Below, one piece after another: positions 17,711 to 27,084 of a stretch of 64,000 nucleotides of DNA; the stretch's first letter is position 1; every line of letters starts with the position of its first letter. This DNA is from Paracoccaceae bacterium. GTDB lineage: Bacteria; Pseudomonadota; Alphaproteobacteria; Rhodobacterales; Rhodobacteraceae. The notes beneath the pieces were generated by a model. It was given only the letters and a program-made list of their open reading frames with translations, searched no databases and was not told the origin of the DNA. The stretch covers positions 1 to 64,000 of the forward strand of contig JAPOTI010000047.1 in the NCBI GenBank assembly GCA_026709265.1, read 5' to 3'. A program made the position numbers and the translations under genes.

Positions 17711-18822
17711 GCCGTCCTCCGCTTGGCGGGCCTGACCGACGTACCCAGCACCGTCATTCGTGGCTCAAACGACTGGTCGAGTTTAAGTGTGGCTCCCTGA
17801 CTGTCGGTCGCAATCATATTGCTGTCGATCAGCTCAAACACAGTCAAATCGGCATGTTCGCCCTGTGTCAGGCCGGTGCGTGCGTTCAACCCCAGAATCG
17901 AACGTGGGCGGCTGGTTACAGAAGCAACGACTTCGTCAAAAGGCAATCCTACGGCGAGCAGCTTGGTCATTGTTGTGGCCAAATCATACACAGGGCCATC
18001 AATGTTACGCTTATGCAGATCGGTGGAGATTGAAAACGGCATGAGCTCGTTGTCGATTGCCCGGCGCGCAGTCTCAAAACAGAATGAGGCCTGCCCGTGG
18101 CCGATGTCCATCCGCACGCCCTCCTTGGCCAACCGTTTGGCCTGCGCGAAAAGTGCGGGTGTATCGGTTATCGATCCGGCATGTTTGCCGTTAAAGCAAT
18201 GGGTTACGATGTCACCAGTGCTAAGAATATCAAAAACTTCATCGATCAACGGTAGCGGCTCGCCCACATGCACCATCAAGGGTTTACCGATGATTTCGGC
18301 GACACGTTTAGCAATCTTCGCAGGGGCAATTCCCCAGGCGCCGGTGATAACACCTGATGCACGAACTTTGATTCCACAGATCACATCGGCATGAGTCTCG
18401 GCAACCTTCAGCGTTCGCTCGACATCGATAAATCGAAGATCAACAAGTTCTGGCACACGGTTACAGGCCACAAGCCCAATGGACCCTATATTGAGAAAGG
18501 CCTTGATGGTCTCAACCTCTTTGTCGATGACATATTCGCGCAACCCATGGAAAGTCGCCTCACCCGCCGAACCCGCGTCAGCCATGGCGGTGACACCGGT
18601 TGAGCGTCCGGCTTGTGAGGCCTGCACAGAAATGTCCGTTCCACCATGCCAAATATGGACATGAAGATCGCACCATCCCGGCGACACGAAGGCGCCTTTT
18701 GCGTCGATAACCTTGGCGCTTGGTCGAGCGCTTGCTGCCACCCGACCCTCATCGTCAATAAAAATCTCGTTCGGTGATCTGTCGAACCCAATGGCACGAA
18801 AATTTTTCAAGGTGAGGGCCAT
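17707..18822 (-). CDS. Dihydroorotase-like amidohydrolase (EF_0837/AHA_3915-type)
   Basis: 371-residue metallohydrolase of the amidohydrolase superfamily. Metal-site candidates are the HVH of GWCDLHVHIWHGG, a possible carbamylated Lys in GIKVRASG, the His residues of MVHVGEP and VTHCFNGK, and Asp of SISTDLH. Start is at ATG 18820-18822, 1 nt after the permease stop; the ORF extends to 18870 inside the permease. It lies inside operon B between permease and ATPase genes, so it probably acts on the imported compound, opening a cyclic amide or removing an acyl group. Resemblance to the EF_0837/AHA_3915 group is from memory. Confidence 0.83.
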   Translation of the reverse strand: MALTLKNFRAIGFDRSPNEIFIDDEGRVAASARPSAKVIDAKGAFVSPGWCDLHVHIWHGGTDISVQASQAGRSTGVTAMADAGSAGEATFHGLREYVIDKEVETIKAFLNIGSIGLVACNRVPELVDLRFIDVERTLKVAETHADVICGIKVRASGVITGAWGIAPAKIAKRVAEIIGKPLMVHVGEPLPLIDEVFDILSTGDIVTHCFNGKHAGSITDTPALFAQAKRLAKEGVRMDIGHGQASFCFETARRAIDNELMPFSISTDLHKRNIDGPVYDLATTMTKLLAVGLPFDEVVASVTSRPRSILGLNARTGLTQGEHADLTVFELIDSNMIATDSQGATLKLDQSFEPRMTVLGTSVRPAKRRTA

Positions 18823-18823
18823 A

Positions 18824-19687
18824 TCACAAGTCCTTTGCCAACCGTGGGTCAAGGGCATCTCGCAACCCATCCCCGATCAATTGTAACACCAGAACCGAGA
18901 TCGAGATGGCGACACCCGGATAGAGTATCAGGAATGCCGCTTGGTCAATATATTGCCGGCCTTCGTTGATCATCGTACCCCAAGTGGGCGTTGAAGGATC
19001 AATACCAACACCAAGAAAGCTCAACCCCGCTTCGGCCAGCATGGCGTAGGCAAATATGAAAGTTGCCTGAACGATAATCGGGGACAGAATGTTGGGAAGC
19101 ACATGGCGAACCATGATCGCCGGGGTCGAGACACCGAGTGCCATCGCGGCCTCGACAAAAGGCAGCTCTCGGATTACCAATGTTGAGGCGCGGACAATGC
19201 GGGCAATCCGTGGTGCGTACACGATTGCAAGTGCCAGGATAACATTGACAGCCGAACCGCCCAGGATCGAAACCAATGCAATCGCCAATAAAATATCCGG
19301 AAAGGCCATCATGGCATCGACCAGACGTGAAAGTGGGGCATCGAGTTGCCGGAAGAAGCCAGCGCAGAGGCCAAGCACAACGCCGACCAGTGACGACAAA
19401 GCCGCAACACCAAGCCCGACACTGAGCGACACACGACCCGCGAAAAGAAGACGCGAAGCAACGTCCCGTCCAAAAGCATCTGCTCCCAGAATAAAGTCGG
19501 CCCCGGGAGCCGTGAGGCGGTCACGAACACTCATCTTGGCAGGATCGCTTGGTGCAACGACAGAGGCAAAGGCACACAACAATGCGATGATTGCAAAGAC
19601 GATGAGCGCGAATAAAACCGCCCGACGCGCAAATAACAGCTCAAGAAACTTGGCTTCGAATGCGGCGGGCGATGGGTGCGTCGCCAT
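18824..19687 (-). CDS. DppC-type ABC transporter permease
   Basis: 287-residue membrane permease with an N-terminal cytoplasmic tail and helix (VLFALIVFAIIALLCAFAS), the LGADAFGRDVASRLLFAGRVSL segment typical of DppC (in part LGADAFGRDV), and an EAA-like loop near EAAMALGVSTPAIMVRHVLP. It overlaps the DppB gene by 1 nt. It forms the channel with DppB for the substrate bound by the protein at 20677-22200. Confidence 0.93.
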   Translation of the reverse strand: MATHPSPAAFEAKFLELLFARRAVLFALIVFAIIALLCAFASVVAPSDPAKMSVRDRLTAPGADFILGADAFGRDVASRLLFAGRVSLSVGLGVAALSSLVGVVLGLCAGFFRQLDAPLSRLVDAMMAFPDILLAIALVSILGGSAVNVILALAIVYAPRIARIVRASTLVIRELPFVEAAMALGVSTPAIMVRHVLPNILSPIIVQATFIFAYAMLAEAGLSFLGVGIDPSTPTWGTMINEGRQYIDQAAFLILYPGVAISISVLVLQLIGDGLRDALDPRLAKDL

Positions 19688-20628
19688 CAGTATTTGACCC
19701 GTTTGTCGACCAGCAGATAGGCGAGATCGGTCAACAGGTTGATAAGAACATAAAATGAGGCAACAACGATGAGGGTGCCTTGAATGACGGGATAGTCCCG
19801 ACGCAAAACCGCACTGACCACGAGGTTACCCATGCCGGGTATGTTAAATACGCGTTCAGTTACAACTGCACCCGAGACGAGCAACGCAAAAGTCAGGCCG
19901 ATGACGGTAATGATTGGAATCGCGGCATTCTTGAGGGCATGGAGCAAGATAACGCGGCCCTCGCCCATACCCTTGGAACGTGCTGTGCGGATATAATCCT
20001 CACCCAGAATGTCCAACATTGAAGCACGGGTGAAGCGTAAAATGAGCGCCGAATTGACAATTCCCAGGACAATTGACGGCAACAAGAGATGACGCATGCG
20101 CTCCCAAAACATCGCGTCGGGACCGCCATATCCGGAAGCCGGGAACCAACCGAGGTCGGTGGCGAGATACCGTTGCAGCATCAGACCTGTCCAAAAGCTG
20201 GGCACCGATGCCGCGAGCATGGCGGTGCTGATGGTTGTCTGGTCGAGCAACGAGCCGCGCCGGTATGCCGTGTATATTCCAATCGGCACGGCGATCAACA
20301 ATGCAATGAGCAACGAAAACAGCGAGAGAAAAACGGTGGGTTCCGCCCGACCTAAAAGTACGTCTGTGACGGGCTGCTTGAAGAAAATCGATGTTCCCAA
20401 ATCACCGCGTAGAGCGTTAGAAACGAAGGCAAGGTACTGAACAATGATTGGGCGATCGAGACCCAGTTGGGCTCTCAATTCAGCAGCGTCTTCGGCAGTC
20501 GACTCAGGCCCAAGCATGACAGCGGCCGGATCTCCTGGTGCCAGGCGAACAATGATGAAGGCAATGGTCAAAACGAGAAAAATGACCACGACCATCCCCA
20601 AACACCGCCGCAGGAGATAATTTCGCAT
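19687..20628 (-). CDS. DppB-type ABC transporter permease
   Basis: 313-residue permease with the usual DppB beginning YLLRRCLGMVVVIFLVLT, the LGPESTAEDAAELRAQLGLD periplasmic segment (part), and a C-terminal GAVVTERVFNIPGMG. It starts 48 bp downstream of the binding-protein gene and overlaps DppC by 1 nt. Confidence 0.93.
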   Translation of the reverse strand: MRNYLLRRCLGMVVVIFLVLTIAFIIVRLAPGDPAAVMLGPESTAEDAAELRAQLGLDRPIIVQYLAFVSNALRGDLGTSIFFKQPVTDVLLGRAEPTVFLSLFSLLIALLIAVPIGIYTAYRRGSLLDQTTISTAMLAASVPSFWTGLMLQRYLATDLGWFPASGYGGPDAMFWERMRHLLLPSIVLGIVNSALILRFTRASMLDILGEDYIRTARSKGMGEGRVILLHALKNAAIPIITVIGLTFALLVSGAVVTERVFNIPGMGNLVVSAVLRRDYPVIQGTLIVVASFYVLINLLTDLAYLLVDKRVKY

Positions 20629-20676
20629 TGTGGCGTACCATGTGGGGGCCGCGCGTGGCGACCCCCAGGCTTACCG

Positions 20677-22200
20677 TTAGTTTACTTTAGCATTCCAGAA
20701 AAACGGCCACGGTGTGGCGGTGATCCCTTCAAAACCCTTCGCTGAACCCATCAACGCGTTGAATGCACCGATCTTGATGAAACCGACATCCTCAAACACC
20801 TGGTTCTGGAGTTGAGCAAATAATTCGCGACGTGTCGTTGGATCAGTCTCTGTCGTGAACGATGCCAGAATTGTATCCTTTTCAGGATTCGACCAACCCA
20901 GACGCGAAGACTTGGAATACAGGCTCGTCAGTGCCGGCTCCGGCAGAAACGGTGAATGTGTGATGTAGATGTCCCACAGCGCCGGGTCGTTGCGTCGCTG
21001 GCCCAGTGTCGCCCAATCGACGACATCCATTTGCACCGTGAACCCTGCCGCTTCGAGTACCACCTTGGCGACTTCGGCCATCTTGAAATGGAATTCGTAC
21101 TGCCGCGAAGTCAGGATCCGGAGCGGCGTACCATCATAATTTGCGCTTTCGAGAAGCTGTGCTGCTCTGGATTGGTCGTTTTGGTTGAACAATTCAACAC
21201 CTGCGTCAGAACGCCATACCCAACCTTCGGGATACATGGGTCCATCGACAATAAAGAAATTGTCGTCACCGAATGCTGCAAAAAGCATATCATCGATAGG
21301 TAGCGCCGCTTGCAACGCTTGACGCATCGTCTTGTCTGTCAGAAGTCCGGCCTTGTGATTGATTGCCCAAATTGGCCACCCGAATGGTTTCAGAAGGATT
21401 GGATCCGCTGCTTCCGATGCTTCCAGCCTTGCAAAACTTTCTGCTGGCAGGCCATCGGCGAATACGACTTCCCCGGCAAGAAGACTTTCAACTCGAGTAC
21501 TCGCATCCGGAATGGGGACAAAGCGAATCTCGTCCGGGATCTGGTTGCGTGCTCCTGAAGCGCCATTGGATGGCTCGCTACGGGACGAATAGCCATCAAA
21601 TCGAACCAATTGCAGATATTGATCAGGAACATGCTCTGCGATCATGTAGGGACCGGTACCAACAATGGTGTCGATCGTCTCCCCGATGATCTCCTCGGGA
21701 TAGACAACTGCAGCAGAATTCGAGAATGCCAGCAACGACAGAAGCGGGGAATATGGCTCGTTCATGGTGATCGTGATCTCATAGTCACCCGTTGCGTCAA
21801 TGGATGCAACTCTGTCTGCCACGCCCTTGCCACGCGGTGAAATTGTCAGCCAGCGATTGAGTGAGGCAGCGACATCTGCTGAATCCATCGACGAGCCATC
21901 ATGGAAACTGATGCCCTGGCGGATCCCGATAACATAGGTTTTGCCATCATCTGAAATCGTCGGCAGATCGGTTGCGAGGAGCGGGGCAATGTTCCATCCG
22001 GAATCAAACGTATAGAGCGTCTCAACAAAATGCTGTGTCACAATCGAGACTACATCTTTGGTTGAAATCATCGGATCAAATGTATCCGCCTCACCGATGA
22101 TACCGACGTCGATCTTGGCCGCATATACCGGCGCAAAAGATGTCGCACCTGCAAGCATTGCACCGAAAAGTATGTGTTTCGGTTTGGATAGACAAAACAT
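20677..22200 (-). CDS. Family-5 (DppA/OppA-type) solute-binding protein
   Basis: 507 residues with a signal peptide ending near PVYA. The mature protein has VDIGIIGEADTFDP-like opening, the ISFHDGSSMDSADVAASLNRW motif of family 5 (part: FHDGSSMDSADVA), and a long C-terminal ligand-binding lobe. First gene of operon B; ATG at 22198-22200 has GGGAGG upstream. It binds peptides, amides, sugar acids or similar in this family; the actual ligand is unknown. The promoter is shared in sequence with operon A. Confidence 0.92.
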   Translation of the reverse strand: MFCLSKPKHILFGAMLAGATSFAPVYAAKIDVGIIGEADTFDPMISTKDVVSIVTQHFVETLYTFDSGWNIAPLLATDLPTISDDGKTYVIGIRQGISFHDGSSMDSADVAASLNRWLTISPRGKGVADRVASIDATGDYEITITMNEPYSPLLSLLAFSNSAAVVYPEEIIGETIDTIVGTGPYMIAEHVPDQYLQLVRFDGYSSRSEPSNGASGARNQIPDEIRFVPIPDASTRVESLLAGEVVFADGLPAESFARLEASEAADPILLKPFGWPIWAINHKAGLLTDKTMRQALQAALPIDDMLFAAFGDDNFFIVDGPMYPEGWVWRSDAGVELFNQNDQSRAAQLLESANYDGTPLRILTSRQYEFHFKMAEVAKVVLEAAGFTVQMDVVDWATLGQRRNDPALWDIYITHSPFLPEPALTSLYSKSSRLGWSNPEKDTILASFTTETDPTTRRELFAQLQNQVFEDVGFIKIGAFNALMGSAKGFEGITATPWPFFWNAKVN

Positions 22201-22361
22201 AACTAACCTCCCTAATTATAGAATAGACTTCTTAAATATGGTATATTATGCGTACACAAATCTTGATGTCAAGTTGAATGTTTTCCGCATTTGCCCTTGC
22301 TTTGGGATTCGACAGAATTGGGAAAACCCTTGCCTTCATAGAAAGATTGTTGCATAGTTAT
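22170..22361. repeat. Promoter-region duplicate B (matches 11838-12028)
   Basis: Counterpart of the repeat at 11838-12028. It covers the first codons of the operon B binding-protein gene, its ribosome binding site, the promoter and about 90 bp further upstream toward the IclR gene. Because the coding start is intact here, this copy is probably the original. Confidence 0.85.
22243..22272 (-). promoter_or_regulatory. Predicted sigma70 promoter of operon B
   Basis: Minus-strand TTGACA (22267-22272) and TAATAT (22243-22248) with 18-nt spacing, identical in arrangement to 11908-11937. It lies in the 210-bp gap shared with the divergent IclR gene, the usual place for an IclR operator. Confidence 0.65.
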
Positions 22362-22410
22362 GGAAATTAGAACTAAAGTCAGCGAATTGGCTTTGAGGAC
22401 GTGATCACGA

Positions 22411-23259
22411 TTGAAAGATAGAGACGAACCCGGACAGTATGGTGATACGTTGAGCCTGGACGAGCATGGACCGTGGACAACAGTTACCCGACAATCCAAA
22501 AAACGTATTGGTGCGATTCACCGTGCCTTGCAGATTCTTGACCTTCTCACCGAGCGTGCGGTGCCGATGAGCACGTATGAATTGGCGCGCACGTTGGGTG
22601 CGCCCGCCTCGACAATCTACAAGATCACAGATGAACTGGTCAACTGTGCGATGCTGACCCGGGATAAGGAAGGTCGCATCTGGCTCGGGCCACGACTGAT
22701 GCGCTACGGACTGACCTATCGTGCCCGCATGGATGCATTTGTCACCGCAAAACGTGTCATGGAAAGGCTTTGCACCGAGATTGGTGAAACCGTGCAAATC
22801 TGCGCACGTGATGAAGATATGATGAGCGTGATCGGAATGGCCCGTGGCAAGGGGCATTTTAATGTCGCCTCCGATGTCGGGACACGCGTTCCGCTGAACT
22901 GGACGGCTTCGGGACGCCTGCTGCTCGGCCATCTCCCCCACGAAGAACGACGGGACATTTTTGAGCGAACGGCTCGTCCATCCGAAACCGGATTGGCAGA
23001 CACTGATCCCGACCTGCTGGCACGGATATCCGGGGATGAGTTCAAGGCGCGGGTGGCCGTTCAGATGGGGGCATCGGAATATGCAGTCGCCTGCATTGCT
23101 TCGCCGATCCGTGATACCTTCGGAGCTTGTCAGGCCACGATCTCCATTGTCCTGCCCGAATCACGCGCCCAGGCCGAACTGCCTCAATTTATTGCCGCCG
23201 TAACTCAGGCGGCGCAAAGCGTCGAACGTGCCATCATTCTCGATGGAAACCTCGAATAA
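22411..23259 (+). CDS. IclR-family transcriptional regulator
   Basis: 282 residues. The N-terminal winged helix-turn-helix is seen in AIHRALQILDLLTERAVPMS followed by TYELARTLGAPASTIYKITD, and the C-terminal IclR effector domain in VGTRVPLNWTASGRLLLGHL and ACIASPIRDTFGACQATISI (parts). It is divergent from operon B and so probably controls it; because operon A has the same promoter region it may control that too. The start is a TTG at 22411 with GAGGA about 12 nt away; the true start could be slightly downstream. Effector unknown. Confidence 0.9.
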   Translation: MKDRDEPGQYGDTLSLDEHGPWTTVTRQSKKRIGAIHRALQILDLLTERAVPMSTYELARTLGAPASTIYKITDELVNCAMLTRDKEGRIWLGPRLMRYGLTYRARMDAFVTAKRVMERLCTEIGETVQICARDEDMMSVIGMARGKGHFNVASDVGTRVPLNWTASGRLLLGHLPHEERRDIFERTARPSETGLADTDPDLLARISGDEFKARVAVQMGASEYAVACIASPIRDTFGACQATISIVLPESRAQAELPQFIAAVTQAAQSVERAIILDGNLE

Positions 23260-23767
23260 ATTGATCTTGACCCATCTTAACGTTGCGTTGAATTGAATTC
23301 ACACCTGTTTCGCAGCACCCCTCGGGCAACAGGTCTTTGGCAGTTTCACACCTGTGGCAAGAACTTCTGGCTCAATATATATCAGCAGATAGGGTTCGAC
23401 CCCAGAACGTCCAAAGACATAGAGATTGATATCAGAATCCAGGCAAGCGTCATGTTCGCCCGTCTGCACAAGTAGATCTGAATTGAACCTTTCGTGAAAT
23501 TGAGCTTTTATAATGTGATCTCCAAAAACAATTTCATACACTGATCACAAGCTCCCTCTTGTGTCCCTGAACCGGCGGAGCGCCGCAAAGATTCCAGTCT
23601 TATTCAATCCAAACAGAAAAACCATCGACAGCAATAAAGCCGGACAGCAAACGCCACTCATTCGGAAGGACGATAGCACCGGGTTCACGCGTCGTGAACG
23701 ACACCAGAGAAGCAAAGAGCCGGTTCCCCGGCCCGGGAAGACCCCAAGGTCAAGCCACAAATAGGGA
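23260..23767. other. Stretch without a recognisable gene
   Basis: About 500 bp after the IclR gene. Short ORFs occur on the minus strand (for example 23299-23541) but none has a good ribosome binding site plus a recognisable family. The terminator of the IclR gene is not obvious. Confidence 0.4.
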
Positions 23768-23971
23768 TCAAAGCCGCATGGCCAATTGCAGTGCAAGAAC
23801 CAGGCAGGTGATAACGAGGGTAAGGATGATGATGTGAACCAGTGAATGGCGTGTTCCAGCAAACAGCATCGTCTTGTGACGCGACAATTCACTTCCAATC
23901 ACAATTGACGTTACACTCACTGCAACTGTGAGAGCCGTCATCAACCGCCCCCGCATGATTTGTATTTCCAT
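23768..23971 (-). CDS. Small membrane protein of unknown function
   Basis: 67-residue predicted protein. An AAGGAG box lies exactly 6 nt before the ATG at 23969-23971. Two hydrophobic segments are visible: LMTALTVAVSVTSIVIGS near the N-terminus and HSLVHIIILTLVITCLVLAL near the C-terminus, separated by a short basic loop (ELSRHKTM). That suggests a hairpin in the inner membrane. It is divergent from lipB. I do not recognise a family. Confidence 0.6.
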   Translation of the reverse strand: MEIQIMRGRLMTALTVAVSVTSIVIGSELSRHKTMLFAGTRHSLVHIIILTLVITCLVLALQLAMRL

Positions 23972-24156
23972 GGTTGGCTCCTTGGAACTCAACCAAAAAG
24001 GCTCCCCGCAAGCCTTGCATTCTGGGCTTTGGTCGAAATGCGCCTTTGGCCGCGGATGTTCGCGCGATCAAACCGCATCTCTCTGAAACGGACGCATATT
24101 GCACCGCTGGCATCGATATATCGAATGTTGGCTTGTATATTGGCAGGAAAGCATGA

Positions 24157-24858
24157 ATGGTTGATTGTACAATTGTGGCGGAGTCAGCATTGGTTGAATG
24201 GATCATTTCACGGGGTCTGACAGATTATGCCGACGCCATCTCGAGGATGGAGGGACGTGCTGAATCCATCGCTTGTCATCAAGCCGATGAAATGATCTGG
24301 CTCCTCGAACACCCCTCGCTCTTTACGACCGGAACAGCGACGTGCGAAGACGATTTTGCCGAAGATCCACCATTTCCCGTTTTTCAGACCGGACGTGGTG
24401 GGCGCGTGACTTATCACGGACCCGGACAGCGGATTATCTATACCATGCTGGACTTGAGGCAACGCGGTCGTGATGTACGCCACTTCGTACGACAATGCGA
24501 ACAATGGGTAATCGAATCACTTTCACAGCTCGGGGTCGTTTCGGGCCGAAATCCGCCCCACACCGGTGTCTGGACCTGGCACCAAGGACACCAGGTCAAG
24601 CTGGCTGCAATGGGGTTTCGTATCAGGCGATGGGTGACCTTTCATGGGATTTCGATCAATGTGAATCCTGACCTCAACCATTATCGGTCAATCGTTCCCT
24701 GTGGAATCCGTAGCCATGGTGTCACCAGCCTGACTGATGTCGGCTACAAGATTGATATGGCAGATCTTGATACGGCATTGCAGATGGCTTTTGACTCATG
24801 CTTTGAAACCACGCCATCAAGGCGCTTGTTCGACCCGGACAGTCTTTTCGAAGGTTGA
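24157..24858 (+). CDS. lipB: Octanoyl-[acyl-carrier-protein]:protein octanoyltransferase
   Basis: LipB transfers octanoate from acyl carrier protein to lipoyl domains, the first step of lipoate assembly on dehydrogenase E2 subunits. The 233 residues carry GRGGRVTYHGPGQRIIYTML, the Lys of QVKLAAMGFRIRRWVTFHG and the catalytic Cys in IVPCGIRSHGVTSL (Cys-Lys dyad). Length is normal for the family. It is followed at 85 bp by ctaD in the same direction. The PLP-free context and complete motifs make the call secure. Confidence 0.95.
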   Translation: MVDCTIVAESALVEWIISRGLTDYADAISRMEGRAESIACHQADEMIWLLEHPSLFTTGTATCEDDFAEDPPFPVFQTGRGGRVTYHGPGQRIIYTMLDLRQRGRDVRHFVRQCEQWVIESLSQLGVVSGRNPPHTGVWTWHQGHQVKLAAMGFRIRRWVTFHGISINVNPDLNHYRSIVPCGIRSHGVTSLTDVGYKIDMADLDTALQMAFDSCFETTPSRRLFDPDSLFEG

Positions 24859-24943
24859 GAACGGAAGTGGCTTCGCTTAAAAACCTATGTGGGGCGACGG
24901 AACCCGATGGATTCGCCGAGCAGAATTGAGCTGGAGTATTGGA

Positions 24944-26623
24944 ATGGCTGACATAACTGCGCATGCAGCAGAACAACATGACGGAAAAGAATCCGGATTC
25001 TTTACGCGATGGTTCATGTCCACGAACCATAAGGATATCGGTATTCTTTACCTCGTCACTGCCGCACTTGTCGGTTTTATATCGGTTGCATTTACCGTCT
25101 ATATGCGGATGGAACTGATGGACCCGGGCGTCCAGTATATGTGTGCAGAAGGTGCCAGTCTCATTGCGGCAACTGTTGAGAATTGCACACCAAACGGCCA
25201 TCTGTGGAATGTCCTGGTCACCGGTCATGGCATCCTGATGATGTTTTTTGTGGTGATCCCTGCCCTCTTCGGTGGGTTCGGCAACTACTTCATGCCATTG
25301 ATGATCGGCGCTCCTGACATGGCATTCCCCCGCCTCAACAATCTCAGCTACTGGATGTTCGTCGCTGGTACGGCGCTTGCCGTCGCATCGGTCTTGGCCC
25401 CGGGTGGCAATGGCCAATCGGGTTCCGGTGTTGGCTGGGTGTTATATGCACCACTCTCCACACGCGAAGCCGGCATGTCGATGGATCTGGCAATTTTTGC
25501 AGTGCACCTGTCGGGTGCATCGTCAATTCTTGGCGCAATCAACATGATTACGACTTTTTTGAACATGCGGACGCCGGGTATGACTTTGCATAAGACCCCA
25601 TTATTCGCGTGGTCGATTTTTGTGACCGCATGGCTGATTCTGCTGGCACTGCCAGTACTCGCGGGGGCGATTACAATGCTCCTCACTGACCGCAATTTCG
25701 GCACAACATTCTTTGATCCCGCGGGTGGTGGTGACCCTGTCCTGTATCAGCATCTCCTGTGGTTCTTTGGACATCCAGAGGTCTACATTATCATCGTGCC
25801 GGGGTTCGGAATTATCTCCCACGTCATCTCGACCTTCTCCAAAAAGCCCATTTTTGGCTATCTTCCAATGGTCTATGCGATGGTGGCCATTGGTGCGCTT
25901 GGATTCATCGTTTGGGCCCATCATATGTATACGGTGGGAATGAGCCTCACTCAGCAATCCTATTTCATGCTGGCAACCATGGTCATCGCGGTGCCGACTG
26001 GCATCAAGATCTTCTCCTGGATTGCAACGATGTGGGGCGGTTCGCTGGAATTCAAAACCCCGATGCTCTGGGCGCTGGGATTTCTTTTCTTGTTTACCGT
26101 GGGCGGCGTGACCGGAATCGTTCTGGCGCAGGCGGGCATCGACCGCGCCTATCACGACACTTACTATGTGGTGGCGCATTTCCATTATGTGATGTCACTG
26201 GGTGCCGTTTTCTGCATATTTGCCGGGATCTATTACTGGATCGGAAAAATGACGGGGCGGCAATATCCGGAATGGGCCGGCAAGCTTCATTTCTGGATGA
26301 TGTTTATCGGGTCCAACATCACCTTCTTTCCGCAGCATTTTCTGGGGAGGCAGGGAATGCCAAGGCGCTATATCGATTATCCTGAAGCCTACGCTTACTG
26401 GAATGAAATCTCGTCTTACGGGGCTTACCTGTCTTTTGCCTCTTTCATTCTTTTCATTGGTATCGTTGCCTATACCCTGTTGGCGGGCAAACGTGTTGAT
26501 GAACCGGCCTATTGGGGTGAACATGCTGACACTCTGGAATGGGTGCATTCCAATCCACCGCCGCACCATACGTATGAAACCTTGCCACAACCCGAGATGT
26601 GGCAGCGAAGGGTGCATGGTTAG
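24944..26623 (+). CDS. ctaD: Cytochrome c oxidase subunit I (aa3 type)
   Basis: Catalytic subunit of the terminal aa3 oxidase in the inner membrane; it reduces O2 and pumps protons. About 559 residues with 12 hydrophobic helices expected. Visible are [11 protein letters not shown], the CuB/haem a3 region HPEVY (crosslinked His-Tyr), [10 protein letters not shown], and [12 protein letters not shown] with the haem ligands. The start is set at ATG 24944, with GGAG 7 nt upstream; an in-frame ATG at 24887 would add 19 residues that do not look like the family. Other oxidase subunits are not in the window. Confidence 0.96.
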   Translation: MADITAHAAEQHDGKESGFFTRWFMSTNHKDIGILYLVTAALVGFISVAFTVYMRMELMDPGVQYMCAEGASLIAATVENCTPNGHLWNVLVTGHGILMMFFVVIPALFGGFGNYFMPLMIGAPDMAFPRLNNLSYWMFVAGTALAVASVLAPGGNGQSGSGVGWVLYAPLSTREAGMSMDLAIFAVHLSGASSILGAINMITTFLNMRTPGMTLHKTPLFAWSIFVTAWLILLALPVLAGAITMLLTDRNFGTTFFDPAGGGDPVLYQHLLWFFGHPEVYIIIVPGFGIISHVISTFSKKPIFGYLPMVYAMVAIGALGFIVWAHHMYTVGMSLTQQSYFMLATMVIAVPTGIKIFSWIATMWGGSLEFKTPMLWALGFLFLFTVGGVTGIVLAQAGIDRAYHDTYYVVAHFHYVMSLGAVFCIFAGIYYWIGKMTGRQYPEWAGKLHFWMMFIGSNITFFPQHFLGRQGMPRRYIDYPEAYAYWNEISSYGAYLSFASFILFIGIVAYTLLAGKRVDEPAYWGEHADTLEWVHSNPPPHHTYETLPQPEMWQRRVHG

Positions 26624-27084
26624 GGCCTGCAGACATTTGATCGTGAAATTTACCGGATTGGTAGCCACGAAACTTTCAGGATCGTCAAGTCCAGGGGCGG
26701 TGTCGGCAATTGAGGTGTAATCGTATGAGTCAATATAGAACAATCTTGTCGGAAAAATGAGCAAGTAGATGACACCTTTCTGTCCTGGCAACAGGACCGA
26801 TCCCGGAAGAAACGCAGATAACCGACTATGCGACAAGGCCGTTCTTTGACCATTTCGGGCAGGATCCCCTAACGCGATGAACGGCAACGGATCAAGAATT
26901 TCTTTTCCAAAACCAAAGAATCTCGCAGTAGGAAAAGGATTATGACCAAACCGTATCAAGCGCGGCACGATAATTGTCAACCGGCCTTAAACCTCTGAAA
27001 TCAAGCCAGACAATAAATGAGCAGGAATTGCTGTCTTCCATATGCAGGAGAGTCCTACACAGCGCGGAACCCTGGCGTTGTGTG
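26624..27084. other. Stretch without a recognisable gene
   Basis: About 460 bp between the convergent ctaD and AAA ATPase genes. A long minus-strand ORF (26195-26980) continues far into the antisense of ctaD and has no recognisable features, so I do not call it. No clear terminator hairpin is seen. Confidence 0.4.

Noticed and set aside
23545-23898. 117-codon minus-strand ORF with a hydrophobic, CTERM-like end
   Set aside because: It overlaps the better-supported small membrane protein, lacks a ribosome binding site, and the resemblance to a VPLPA-CTERM tail needs frame changes.
26195-26980. Long minus-strand ORF after ctaD
   Set aside because: More than half lies antisense to the end of ctaD, there is no ribosome binding site, and the translation shows no family features.
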